A DNA stretch of 31,386 nucleotides from DASUGC01 sp035606665. GTDB lineage: Bacteria > Acidobacteriota > Vicinamibacteria > Vicinamibacterales > SCN-69-37. Positions 25,156-31,386 of this stretch are shown piece after piece. Below the pieces are notes generated by a model. It did no database searches and was not told the DNA's origin. It saw nothing but the letters and a program-made list of their open reading frames with translations. The stretch is taken from NCBI GenBank assembly GCA_035606665.1, contig DATNEY010000044.1, forward strand, positions 1-31,386. The letters run 5' to 3'. Numbering within the stretch: position 1 is the stretch's first letter; every line of letters starts with the position of its first letter. Both the position numbers and the translations under genes were made by a program.

Positions 25156-26090
25156 CATTTGGGGGCGATGTAGGTCTTTCGCGCCTGGGAGGTGAGTTCG
25201 GGGCGCTTCAGCCGGATCTCGACGGCGTGTTCCTTGCCGTCGCGAGCGGGTGGGACGAAGCCGAGCATGTACTGGCGATGCAGCTCGTCGGCGATGCGGG
25301 TGAAGGTCGCGGCGAGGTCTTCCCGCGCGTTCAGCTCGACGTAGCCGCCGCCGGTGCCGAGCGCGAGACTGCCGAGCGTGGGATCGGGCGCCGGCGACTT
25401 CAGCACGTCCGCCAGACTGCGCACACCGCCGGGCGCCACAGGGCCGGGCGCGCTCCTGAGACCGATGCCGTAGAGCATCACATCTTCTTTCTGCGCGCGG
25501 TCCCGCAGGTTCGCCGGCGTGACGATCTTCTGGCCGATCTCGGGTCCGCTGTCCTTGCCGTCGCTCAGCACCACAACGACCCGCCGGCCCGACGTGGCGG
25601 TGCCGACGGCGGTGAGTGCCTCGTCGACCGCGCGCCAGAGCGGCGTCGGCGCGCTCGCGGGCACGGTGCGGGGCAGGCCTTTCATCAGTTCGGGCGCATC
25701 GCGCGTGAATGCCGGCGTGAAGGCGATGCGCTGGCCGAACGTGCCCAGCTTCATCACGTCGTCCTCGCGGAGCCGCTGGACAAGGGCCGCCGTGGCGCGC
25801 GCGAGTATCGGCAGGTTCTCCGACATGCTGCCGCTGACATCGAGCAGCGCGATGACGCTGATGGGCTGCGGTGCGCTGTCGAACAGCGCCACCGGCTGCG
25901 CCACGCCGTTGTCCAGGATCTGAAAGTCCTCGCGCGTGAGACCGGACACCAGTCTGCCTTCCTTGTCCGTCACGGTGACGAAGATCGGAACGATGTCGGA
26001 AGAGGAACGGAATGACTGGATGTGGGTAAAACCATTCCCACTGCCCAGCACCGTGGCACTGATGACCAACGCTACTGCAGTAATTCTCAT
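25155..26090 (-). CDS. Secreted VWA-domain protein, tandem paralogue
   Basis: This 311-residue paralogue of the neighbouring VWA protein shares the same order: signal peptide (ITAVALVISATVLGSG), QSFRSSSDIVPIFVTVTDKEG, LTREDFQILDNG, a VWA domain with MIDAS D84-x-S86-x-S88 (LDVSGS), LSDGKDSG, and the C-terminal FTRIADELHRQYMLGFVPPARDGKEHAVEI. The ATG at 26090 is chosen because the signal peptide begins there; the open frame extends about 34 codons upstream without export features. It is divergent from the KaiC-like gene, with only 40 bases between starts. Both VWA products end in basic YVAPK or YIAPK tails. Ligands are unknown. Confidence 0.88.
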   Translation of the reverse strand: MRITAVALVISATVLGSGNGFTHIQSFRSSSDIVPIFVTVTDKEGRLVSGLTREDFQILDNGVAQPVALFDSAPQPISVIALLDVSGSMSENLPILARATAALVQRLREDDVMKLGTFGQRIAFTPAFTRDAPELMKGLPRTVPASAPTPLWRAVDEALTAVGTATSGRRVVVVLSDGKDSGPEIGQKIVTPANLRDRAQKEDVMLYGIGLRSAPGPVAPGGVRSLADVLKSPAPDPTLGSLALGTGGGYVELNAREDLAATFTRIADELHRQYMLGFVPPARDGKEHAVEIRLKRPELTSQARKTYIAPK

Positions 26091-26117
26091 CGGCTCGTGA
26101 ATTGATCCTATGATGCC

Positions 26118-26129
26118 AAAGGATCCTTT
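26118..26129. promoter_or_regulatory. Palindrome covering the ribosome site of the KaiC-like gene
   Basis: AAAGGATCCTTT is a perfect 12-base palindrome ending one base before the ATG at 26131. It includes the ribosome-binding AAGGA. A second inverted repeat (GATCCT at 26104-26109 with AGGATC at 26120-26125) overlaps it. This may be an operator in the 40-base divergent spacer, or an RNA hairpin hiding the ribosome site. Confidence 0.4.
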
Positions 26130-26130
26130 G

Positions 26131-27633
26131 ATGTCGAATTCGTTCCGCAACGTACAGACGGCGCCCACCGGAATCGAGGGTCTGGATGACATCCTTCAGG
26201 GAGGCTTGGCCAGAAACCGGCTGTTCCTGATCGAGGGCGTGCCTGGCTCGGGCAAGACCACGCTCGCGCTCCAGTTCCTGATGGCCCGCGCGGCCAAGGG
26301 CGAGAAGGTGCTCTACGTCACGCTCTCCGAAACAGAAGAGGAGTTGCGGGCGGTCGCCGCGTCTCACGACTGGACACTGGACGGCATCCAGGTTCGCGAG
26401 ATGAGCGCGAGCGAATCCGACCTGGATCCGGACGAACAGAACACCATGTTCCATCCGTCCGAGCTCGAGCTCGCGGCGACTACGCGCCGTATCCTCGACG
26501 AGGTCACCGAGCTGGAGCCCGTGGCGGTGGTGTTCGATTCTCTTTCGGAGCTCCGCCTCCTCGCCGGGAGTGCGCTGCGGTATCGCCGGCAGATTCTCGC
26601 GCTCAAGCGATTCTTCTCGAAGCGCGACTGCACCGTCCTCCTGCTCGACGACATGACGGCCACCGATCACGACCTGCAGGTGCAGAGCATCGCGCACGGC
26701 GTCATCCTTCTCGAGCAGCTCAACCCTGAGTACGGATCGGAGCGCCGAAGGCTCCGAATCATGAAATACCGGGGCGTCAAGTTCCGTGGGGGGTACCACG
26801 ACTACGCCATCCGCACGGGCGGTCTCGTGGTGTATCCGCGCCTCGTGGCGTCCGAGCACCGGGGGGTGGCCTCGCGAACGAAACTCGCGAGCGCGATCCC
26901 GGAGATGGACTTGCTGCTGGGCGGCGGCATCGAGGAAGGGACGAGCACGTTGATTGTCGGCGCGGCTGGGACAGGCAAGTCCACGCTGGCCGCGCAGTTT
27001 GCGACCGCGGCCGCGCAGCGCGGCGCCCAGACCGCGATGTTCCTGTTCGACGAGAGCCCGCAGACGCTGTTGAGCCGATGCGATCAACTGAGCATCGGCC
27101 TGTCCCAGGCCGTGGCGGACTCGACGGTGTCGATTCAGCAGATTGATCCGGCCGAGCTCACTCCGGGTGAGTTGAGTCACGCGATTTGCACCGCGGTCGA
27201 AGGGCGCGGCGTCAAGATCGTGATCATCGACAGCCTCAACGGATTCCTGAACGCGATGCCGGAAGAGCGCTTCCTCACCATTCAGCTGCACGAACTCCTG
27301 ATGTATCTGGGCCATCGCGGCGTCGCCACCATCCTGATCGGCGCGCATCAGGGCCTGATCGGAGCGGCCATGAACACGCCGGTCGACGCGAGTTACCTGG
27401 CGGATGCCGTGATTCTTCTGAGGTATTTCGAGGCGAAGGGCCAAGTGCGCCAGGCCATCTCAGTCATGAAGAAGCGGGGCGGCCAGCACGAGCGGTCGAT
27501 TCGCGAGTTCAGCCTCGGCCCTGACGGCATTCGCGTCGGCCGGGCGCTCAGCGAATTCCGCGGCATCCTGACGGGCGTCCCGATCTACGAGGGTCAATCG
27601 ACCACGCCGTTCAGCCCTGAGAAACCGCGGTGA
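26131..27633 (+). CDS. KaiC-like two-domain RecA-fold ATPase
   Basis: A 500-residue protein with two tandem KaiC/RecA domains. The first has Walker A GVPGSGKT at about 36-43, preceded by TGIEGLDDILQGG. The second has GAAGTGKS starting at G277, preceded by EMDLLLGGGI. IIIDSLNGF and VVFDSLSEL are the Walker B regions. The C-terminal end ADAVILLRYFEAKGQVRQAISVMKKRGGQHERSIREF matches the KaiC family. At the place of the cyanobacterial S431/T432 phosphosites it reads A-S-Y-L, so Ser is kept and Thr is Tyr. The paired catalytic Glu of the second domain is DE, and that of the first is SE. No kaiA or kaiB is present, so a clock role is unproven. ATG 26131 follows AAGGA; ATGs at 26110 and 26113 are alternatives. 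Its stop overlaps the next kinase start (GTGA). Confidence 0.88.
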   Translation: MSNSFRNVQTAPTGIEGLDDILQGGLARNRLFLIEGVPGSGKTTLALQFLMARAAKGEKVLYVTLSETEEELRAVAASHDWTLDGIQVREMSASESDLDPDEQNTMFHPSELELAATTRRILDEVTELEPVAVVFDSLSELRLLAGSALRYRRQILALKRFFSKRDCTVLLLDDMTATDHDLQVQSIAHGVILLEQLNPEYGSERRRLRIMKYRGVKFRGGYHDYAIRTGGLVVYPRLVASEHRGVASRTKLASAIPEMDLLLGGGIEEGTSTLIVGAAGTGKSTLAAQFATAAAQRGAQTAMFLFDESPQTLLSRCDQLSIGLSQAVADSTVSIQQIDPAELTPGELSHAICTAVEGRGVKIVIIDSLNGFLNAMPEERFLTIQLHELLMYLGHRGVATILIGAHQGLIGAAMNTPVDASYLADAVILLRYFEAKGQVRQAISVMKKRGGQHERSIREFSLGPDGIRVGRALSEFRGILTGVPIYEGQSTTPFSPEKPR

Positions 27634-29207
27634 GCACTCCGCCGGTCCTGGTCGATTTGGATCGCCGCCTCCTCGTGCTGGCGCCGACCAGCCGGGACGC
27701 CGCCACCACGCAGTCCCTGCTCGCGCGCGCCCGCATTCCGGCTGAGATCTGCCGCGATTTCGACAACCTGCTGGAAGGTCTCGATCGCGGCGCCGGAGCG
27801 ATTCTGCTGCCGGAGGAGTACGCCTCGCCTGCGCAGCGTGCGCGGCTGACCCAGACGCTGGCGAAGCAGCCGGCCTGGTCTGACCTGCCGATCCTGGTGC
27901 TCACGAGGCCGGGCGCGGATTCCGCTGAATCGGGTGATGCCGTGCGTACGCTCGGCAACGTGACGCTTCTCGAACGGCCGGTGCAGATGACGACGCTGCT
28001 CTCGGCGGTCAGGACGGCGCTGCGTGCGCGCGAGCGCCAGTACCAGATCCGCGAGCACCTCGAGCAGCGCGCTCGTGCCGAGGAGTCGCTCCGGCTTGCG
28101 GATCAACGCAAGGACGAGTTCCTGGCAACGCTCGGCCACGAGCTTCGTAATCCGCTCGCGCCCTTGCTATCCGGCCTGCACTTGTTGAAATCGGCAGCGG
28201 CCAAGGACCCGGTCATCGCTCGCGTGACGAACGTCATGGGGCGGCAGATCACCCATCTCGTGACCCTGGTCGACGACCTGCTCGAGGTCTCGCGCATTAC
28301 ACGCGGCGTGATCGGACTGCACTGTCAGCCACACGACGTGGCCTTCGTGGTGGAGTCGGCTGTCGACAACAGCAGGCCGACGATTGATGCGGCCGGCCAC
28401 AACCTCATCGTCGAGATGCCGGACGCGCCCATCATCGTGTTCGGTGACGCGGTGCGATTGACCCAGGTATTTTCCAATCTGCTCACGAATGCGGCGAAGT
28501 ACACGAATGCGGGCGGGGAAATCCGGCTGAGCGTGCGGCGCGACGGCGGTCAGGTGGAGGTGTCCGTCAAGGACAACGGCATCGGGATTCCGGCGGAGCA
28601 CCTCGGATCCGTCTTCGACATGTTCATGCAGGTCGATCGCTCGAGCCGGCGCGCGCAGGGTGGGCTCGGAATCGGTCTCACGCTCGTGAACAGCCTGGTC
28701 GCGATGCACGGCGGCAGCGTTGCAGCGCGGAGCGCCGGTCCCGGCGCCGGCAGTGAGTTCATCGTCCGCTTGCCCGTGCTGGCCGATTCGCAGGCCCATG
28801 TGGCCGAGTCGCCACCCCCGGCGACCATTCCACCGCTGCGGATTCTCGTCGTGGATGACAACCGCGACGCCGCTGAAACGCTGGGCGCGTTGCTCGCGAC
28901 GCTCGGCGGGACCATCTCACTCGTCCATAGCGGCCGCGAGGCCCTCGAGAAGGTCGAGGAGTTCCGTCCGGATGTCGTGCTGCTGGACATCGGCATGCCG
29001 GAGATGGACGGCTACGAAGTCGCGCGCCGCATTCGCGCGACACCGCAGGCCGACGTCCTCATCATCGCGCTCACCGGATGGGGCCAGGAGCAGGATTATC
29101 GTCAGTCGCGCGCCGCCGGCGTCGATCACCATCTGGTCAAGCCGCCGGACATGGAAAAACTGCGCGCGCTCCTCACCGCGGGCGTGGCGGTGAGGGCGCG
29201 GTCGTAG
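27630..29207 (+). CDS. Hybrid histidine kinase coupled to the KaiC-like ATPase (pseudoREC-HisKA-HATPase-REC)
   Basis: A soluble 525-residue kinase. The N-terminal 130 residues look like a receiver fold (RRLLVLAPTSRDAATTQSLLARA, LPILVLTRPGAD, LLERPVQM) but lack the acidic pocket: the acceptor position reads AILLPEEYAS. I call it a pseudo-receiver, like the input domains of some clock kinases. H170 lies in ATLGHELRNPLAPLL, followed by HATPase boxes (NLLTNAAKYT, DNGIGI, GLGIGLTLV) and a true receiver with D453 in VVLLDIGMPEMDG and the conserved Lys in LVKPPD. The GTG start overlaps the kaiC-like stop, so the two are translationally coupled and probably form one signalling unit. It ends one base before the convergent H1-like gene. 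Confidence 0.9.
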   Translation: MSTPPVLVDLDRRLLVLAPTSRDAATTQSLLARARIPAEICRDFDNLLEGLDRGAGAILLPEEYASPAQRARLTQTLAKQPAWSDLPILVLTRPGADSAESGDAVRTLGNVTLLERPVQMTTLLSAVRTALRARERQYQIREHLEQRARAEESLRLADQRKDEFLATLGHELRNPLAPLLSGLHLLKSAAAKDPVIARVTNVMGRQITHLVTLVDDLLEVSRITRGVIGLHCQPHDVAFVVESAVDNSRPTIDAAGHNLIVEMPDAPIIVFGDAVRLTQVFSNLLTNAAKYTNAGGEIRLSVRRDGGQVEVSVKDNGIGIPAEHLGSVFDMFMQVDRSSRRAQGGLGIGLTLVNSLVAMHGGSVAARSAGPGAGSEFIVRLPVLADSQAHVAESPPPATIPPLRILVVDDNRDAAETLGALLATLGGTISLVHSGREALEKVEEFRPDVVLLDIGMPEMDGYEVARRIRATPQADVLIIALTGWGQEQDYRQSRAAGVDHHLVKPPDMEKLRALLTAGVAVRARS

Positions 29208-29208
29208 A

Positions 29209-29616
29209 TCAGCGGCGCTTCCGGCTGCGGGTACGCGTTGCCGCCGCCTTTGCCCGCCGAAGCACCTTGGCGGTACGCCGGACGAGCTTGGCCTTTTTCA
29301 CTCGGGCAGCCGCGCGTTTTGCTGTCTTGCGCAGGCGGCGCCCGGCTGCCGGCTTCCGTTTCCGCGTCGCGGCCGTCCGAACAGTCTTCGCCGATTCCTT
29401 GACCGCTCGGGCGACCGCGGTGATGCCGTCGCTCGCTGCTGCGGCGGTCTCTTTGAGCCTCTCCTGGCCTTCAGTGATCGCCTCTCGCGCCTCCTCAATC
29501 GGATGGGGATGATCGGCTTTCAAATGATCGATGGTGCCGGCGACACGCCCCAGCGCGCCTCCGATCACCTCGGCGGCCGCGATGATTCCGCTGTCGGTTT
29601 GTTTGGACTTCGCCAC
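29209..29616 (-). CDS. Histone H1-like basic protein
   Basis: This 135-residue protein has a mildly acidic/Ala-rich helical first half (VIGGALGRVAGTIDHLKADHPHP, REAITEGQERLKETAAAASDG). A strongly basic second half follows, rich in Lys, Arg and Ala (RKRKPAAGRRLRKTAKRAAARVKKAKLVRR) and ending SRKRR. The basic half resembles bacterial histone H1-like and AlgP-type tails that bind DNA non-specifically, so a nucleoid-associated role is plausible. The first half resembles small helical stress proteins, with no firm family. It stands alone, convergent with the KaiC-coupled kinase. Confidence 0.7.
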   Translation of the reverse strand: MAKSKQTDSGIIAAAEVIGGALGRVAGTIDHLKADHPHPIEEAREAITEGQERLKETAAAASDGITAVARAVKESAKTVRTAATRKRKPAAGRRLRKTAKRAAARVKKAKLVRRTAKVLRRAKAAATRTRSRKRR

Positions 29617-29781
29617 TGATCCTCCAGTTGAACGAAAGCGTAGATCGCAGCATAGCGCGATGACGATGACGAAGAAGCGTGTATCGCGACTGAAGGCTCC
29701 GCGGCCCGCTTCGAGCGCTGGTTTCGTGGTCCGCGTGTTAAACTGACTGGTCCTCGCGGCGCTTCGAGAGGCTCAGGGCAG

Positions 29782-29857
29782 GCCGGCGTAGCTCAGTTGG
29801 TAGAGCAGCTGATTCGTAATCAGCAGGTCCGCGGTTCAAGTCCGCGCGCCGGCTCCA
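29782..29857 (+). tRNA. tRNA-Thr (anticodon CGT)
   Basis: A full cloverleaf can be folded. The acceptor stem is GCCGGCG/CGCCGGC, the D stem GCTC/GAGC, the anticodon stem GCTGA/TCAGC with loop TTCGTAA (anticodon CGT at 29815-29817, reads ACG), and the T stem CGCGG/CCGCG with loop TTCAAGT. The discriminator is T, and CCA is encoded at 29855-29857. The length is 73 bases plus CCA. An integrase gene starts converging 11 bases beyond its 3' end, so it appears to be the attachment site of an integrated element. Confidence 0.96.
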
Positions 29858-29868
29858 TTTGAAATCAA

Positions 29869-31023
29869 TCACTTACGGCCATCCTTTGTGGTGGCCGTTT
29901 CGCTTTCGGATGCAGCTGGGATGCAGACGGCCGAGTCGTCGAGCTTGTCGACAGTGTCACGGTTGCTACCGGGAAACAGATGCCCGTAGATATCGACAGT
30001 CACCTTGATCGACGAATGTCCGAGCTGGTCTTTGACGTAGAGCGGGGCCACCCCCTGCGCGAGTAGCAGCGACGCGTAGGTGTGCCGCAAGTCGTGCAGG
30101 CGGATCTGTCGGAGCTTTGCCCTCGTCAGTGCCTTTTGAAAAACACGCCGACGTAGGTTGTCGCCATCGAGCGGTTTGCCTTCGGAGTTCGCGAACACCC
30201 ACGGATTGAGTTCTTCCTTGCCACTGCGCAGCTTTTCGGCTTTCGCAGCAACCAATCGCCTTTCGAGTGTCTCAATCAACTGCTTCGACAAGTCGACGCG
30301 CCTACTGGTGCCGTTCTTTGGGGTAGTCAACCGGCCCGCGACGAGATTGCGCTGGATTCGAACAAATCCCTTCTTGAGATCGAAGTCGCCCCACTGGAGC
30401 GCAAGCAATTCGCCGAGCCTCATGCCAGTTCGTACGGCACAAAGAAAGAACGCGTAGTGCTCCGGCCAGTCGCTCTCGACCGCAGAGAGGAATCGCTGGA
30501 CCTCGTCTTTCGAGAGTGGGGCTATCTCTCGTTTCGGCTCATCGCCTTGCCGAACGTGTCGCCCCATTCTCAACGCCGGATTCGCTGCAAGCAGTTCATC
30601 TTCGACGGCCTGAGACAAGACCGCGCTCAGGGTGCGCTGAACACCCTGCACGGAAGCGACCTTGAGCCCCTTGTCCCGGCAGGAAGCCACCAGCCGACGA
30701 CAATCCGATCTTCCCAGCGAATGGATCGCCTGCGTGCCGATTATCGGAAAGGTGTGCAGCTCAAGATTGAAACGATAGAACCGATGGGTCGACGCCTTCC
30801 TCGTCGCCTCGCCGTCTTTCAACCACTTTCGTGCGTATGTCTCAAACGTGGTTGAGTCGGTCGCTGACAGATTGAACTCGCGGGAAAGAATCTGTTCCCG
30901 GATCTTTCGAGCCATTCGAAAAGCTGTTTCTCGATCTTTCCCGACTCGTGTTGATCTGCGACGTCCCTTATGCGCGATGAAGATCCACCACGCCTTCCGA
31001 TGAAATCGAACCGTTACTCCCAT
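29869..31023 (-). CDS. Tyrosine recombinase / phage-type integrase
   Basis: A 384-residue integrase with an N-terminal arm-binding region (VRFHRKAWWIFIAHKGRRRSTRVG), a SAM-like core-binding domain (about 55-155) and a catalytic domain. The active site is complete: R202 (TGMRLGE), K236 region (TPKNGTSR), H310 and R313 (LHDLRHTYAS), H336 (QLGHSS) and nucleophile Y346 (VDIYGHLFPG). It catalyses site-specific integration and excision. Its 3' end lies 11 bases from tRNA-Thr, a typical tRNA target. The ATG at 31023 overlaps the stop of the excisionase-like gene. The lower GC and different codon use set it apart from its chromosomal neighbours and indicate horizontal transfer. It looks intact. Confidence 0.95.
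   Translation of the reverse strand: MGVTVRFHRKAWWIFIAHKGRRRSTRVGKDRETAFRMARKIREQILSREFNLSATDSTTFETYARKWLKDGEATRKASTHRFYRFNLELHTFPIIGTQAIHSLGRSDCRRLVASCRDKGLKVASVQGVQRTLSAVLSQAVEDELLAANPALRMGRHVRQGDEPKREIAPLSKDEVQRFLSAVESDWPEHYAFFLCAVRTGMRLGELLALQWGDFDLKKGFVRIQRNLVAGRLTTPKNGTSRRVDLSKQLIETLERRLVAAKAEKLRSGKEELNPWVFANSEGKPLDGDNLRRRVFQKALTRAKLRQIRLHDLRHTYASLLLAQGVAPLYVKDQLGHSSIKVTVDIYGHLFPGSNRDTVDKLDDSAVCIPAASESETATTKDGRK
29875..29898. terminator. Inverted repeat at the integrase 3' end
   Basis: ACGGCCA (29875-29881) and TGGCCGT (29892-29898) pair across a 10-base loop, just past the tRNA and inside the last codons of the integrase. TTTCGCTTT follows on the plus strand. It could end transcription from the tRNA gene, but the signal is weak. 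Confidence 0.3.
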
Positions 31024-31280
31024 CAGAGCCCCCTCATCACCTCAGAGACCAGAGCATCGATGTCGGAACGCGGAGCTTCTCGAAACTGCCGTGCCCACGC
31101 ATCGAAGTCCGATCGGCGAACGAGCAACTTACCCCCTATTCGGAAGCAAGGGAGCGGGGTGTGGGAATTGTTAAGATAATCGCGAAGTTTCCGAACGCTC
31201 AGACCGGAATACGTACTCAGCGCTTTCAGCGGCAAGTAAGAGTCAGAGCGTGTCTGGAATTTTGTGTGTGGGGCTAGCAT
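31023..31280 (-). CDS. Excisionase-like helix-turn-helix protein
   Basis: A small protein of about 85 residues with a MerR/Xis-type winged helix. YLPLKALSTYSGLSVRKLRDYLNN gives the helix-turn-helix, and LPCFRIGGKLLVRRSDFDAWARQF gives the following wing and helix, a pattern common to excisionases and 'helix-turn-helix domain' proteins of integrative elements. It would bind next to the attachment site and direct excision or integrase expression. Its stop overlaps the integrase start (ATGA), so the two are coupled. The ATG at 31280 begins just before the folded region; the frame stays open upstream to 31358, but that part shows no domain features. Confidence 0.78.
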   Translation of the reverse strand: MLAPHTKFQTRSDSYLPLKALSTYSGLSVRKLRDYLNNSHTPLPCFRIGGKLLVRRSDFDAWARQFREAPRSDIDALVSEVMRGL

Positions 31281-31386
31281 GAGGAGGCCCCATGACACGC
31301 AAAGCAAAGAAGCCGATTTGAGCGGCTCCCGCCCGTCGCTGACGAGATTCTGGACCAATTCGGCCCCGCCGTGGGGATGTCGATGG
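31281..31386 (+). other. Right edge of window: strong ribosome site with a 9-codon frame
   Basis: GAGGAGG (31281-31287) stands four bases ahead of an ATG at 31292, but that frame ends after nine codons (MTRKAKKPI, stop at 31319). Another plus-strand frame is open from 31297 to the window end and reads protein-like (LPPVADEILDQFGPAVG), without a start codon at its beginning. This could be a broken or frameshifted gene start, a short leader, or chance. Confidence 0.25.

Larger units (their letters stand above)
29858..31386. mobile_element. Left end of a tRNA-Thr-integrated genetic element (runs beyond window)
   Basis: An integrase gene pointing toward the tRNA 3' end and an excisionase-like gene behind it form the usual integration module of phages and integrative elements. 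Base composition is visibly less GC-rich than the rest of the window. The presumed attachment core is the 3' half of the tRNA gene; its second copy, which would mark the far end, lies outside the window. Cargo cannot be seen. Confidence 0.75.

Noticed and set aside
25087..27444. 785-codon minus-strand open frame across the KaiC-like and VWA genes
   Set aside because: It crosses the divergent promoter region and is antisense to the KaiC-like gene and out of frame with the VWA gene. No domain is recognisable.
26131..27633. Calling this a true circadian kaiC clock locus
   Set aside because: No kaiA or kaiB is present and the Thr phosphosite is not conserved; KaiC-like ATPases without clock function are widespread.
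29531..29746. 71-codon plus-strand frame before the tRNA
   Set aside because: It runs antisense to the start of the H1-like gene and into the tRNA promoter region, without a ribosome site or recognisable sequence.

Overview
The window is high-GC bacterial DNA. It is most consistent with Acidobacteriota, probably the Vicinamibacteria side. The best phylum clue is a tandem pair of secreted VWA proteins of the 'VWFA-related Acidobacterial' type (24097-26090), supported by the REP-like palindromes and the many PAS/hybrid histidine kinases. The assignment is inferred from gene content only.

Layout. (1) 1-2085: the 3' end of one chemoreceptor and a complete second one, near-identical over their shared C-terminal part; the complete one carries a periplasmic CxxCH heme motif. 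(2) 2146-9356: a tight operon of PAS hybrid kinase, periplasmic solute-binding protein, membrane hybrid kinase and MASE1 hybrid kinase. (3) 9571-15169: a chemotaxis operon cheA-cheW-cheR-cheD-cheY-cheX-cheB, followed by a 4xPAS-GAF kinase, a single-domain regulator and a REC-kinase-REC protein (15218-19946). (4) 20109-21983: another PAS hybrid kinase. (5) 21998-26090: envelope and metabolic genes (DUF2490 barrel, VOC protein, LolA-like protein, two VWA proteins). (6) 26131-29207: a two-domain KaiC-like ATPase overlapping a hybrid kinase. (7) 29209-29616: a histone H1-like basic protein. (8) 29782-31386: tRNA-Thr(CGT) with a tyrosine integrase and excisionase-like gene next to its 3' end, the left edge of an integrated element that runs out of the window.

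The main unexpected signal is regulatory. Three sites match the flagellar sigma-28 (FliA) consensus with identical 11-base spacing (TCAAG..., 11 bases, GCCGATT). They lie just upstream of the hybrid-kinase operon (2106-2132), cheA (9502-9528) and the later PAS hybrid kinase (20003-20029). Each is immediately preceded by a palindromic or REP-like element. This suggests that a large set of non-Che kinases is made together with the chemotaxis machinery.

The window encodes CheA plus seven other histidine kinases and ten recognisable phospho-acceptor receiver domains, but no response regulator with a DNA-binding output. The only visible outputs are CheY (motor), CheB (receptor methylesterase) and one stand-alone receiver. 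My inference is that these kinases feed a phosphorelay converging on motility. The KaiC-like ATPase/kinase pair is a second, separate module of interest.
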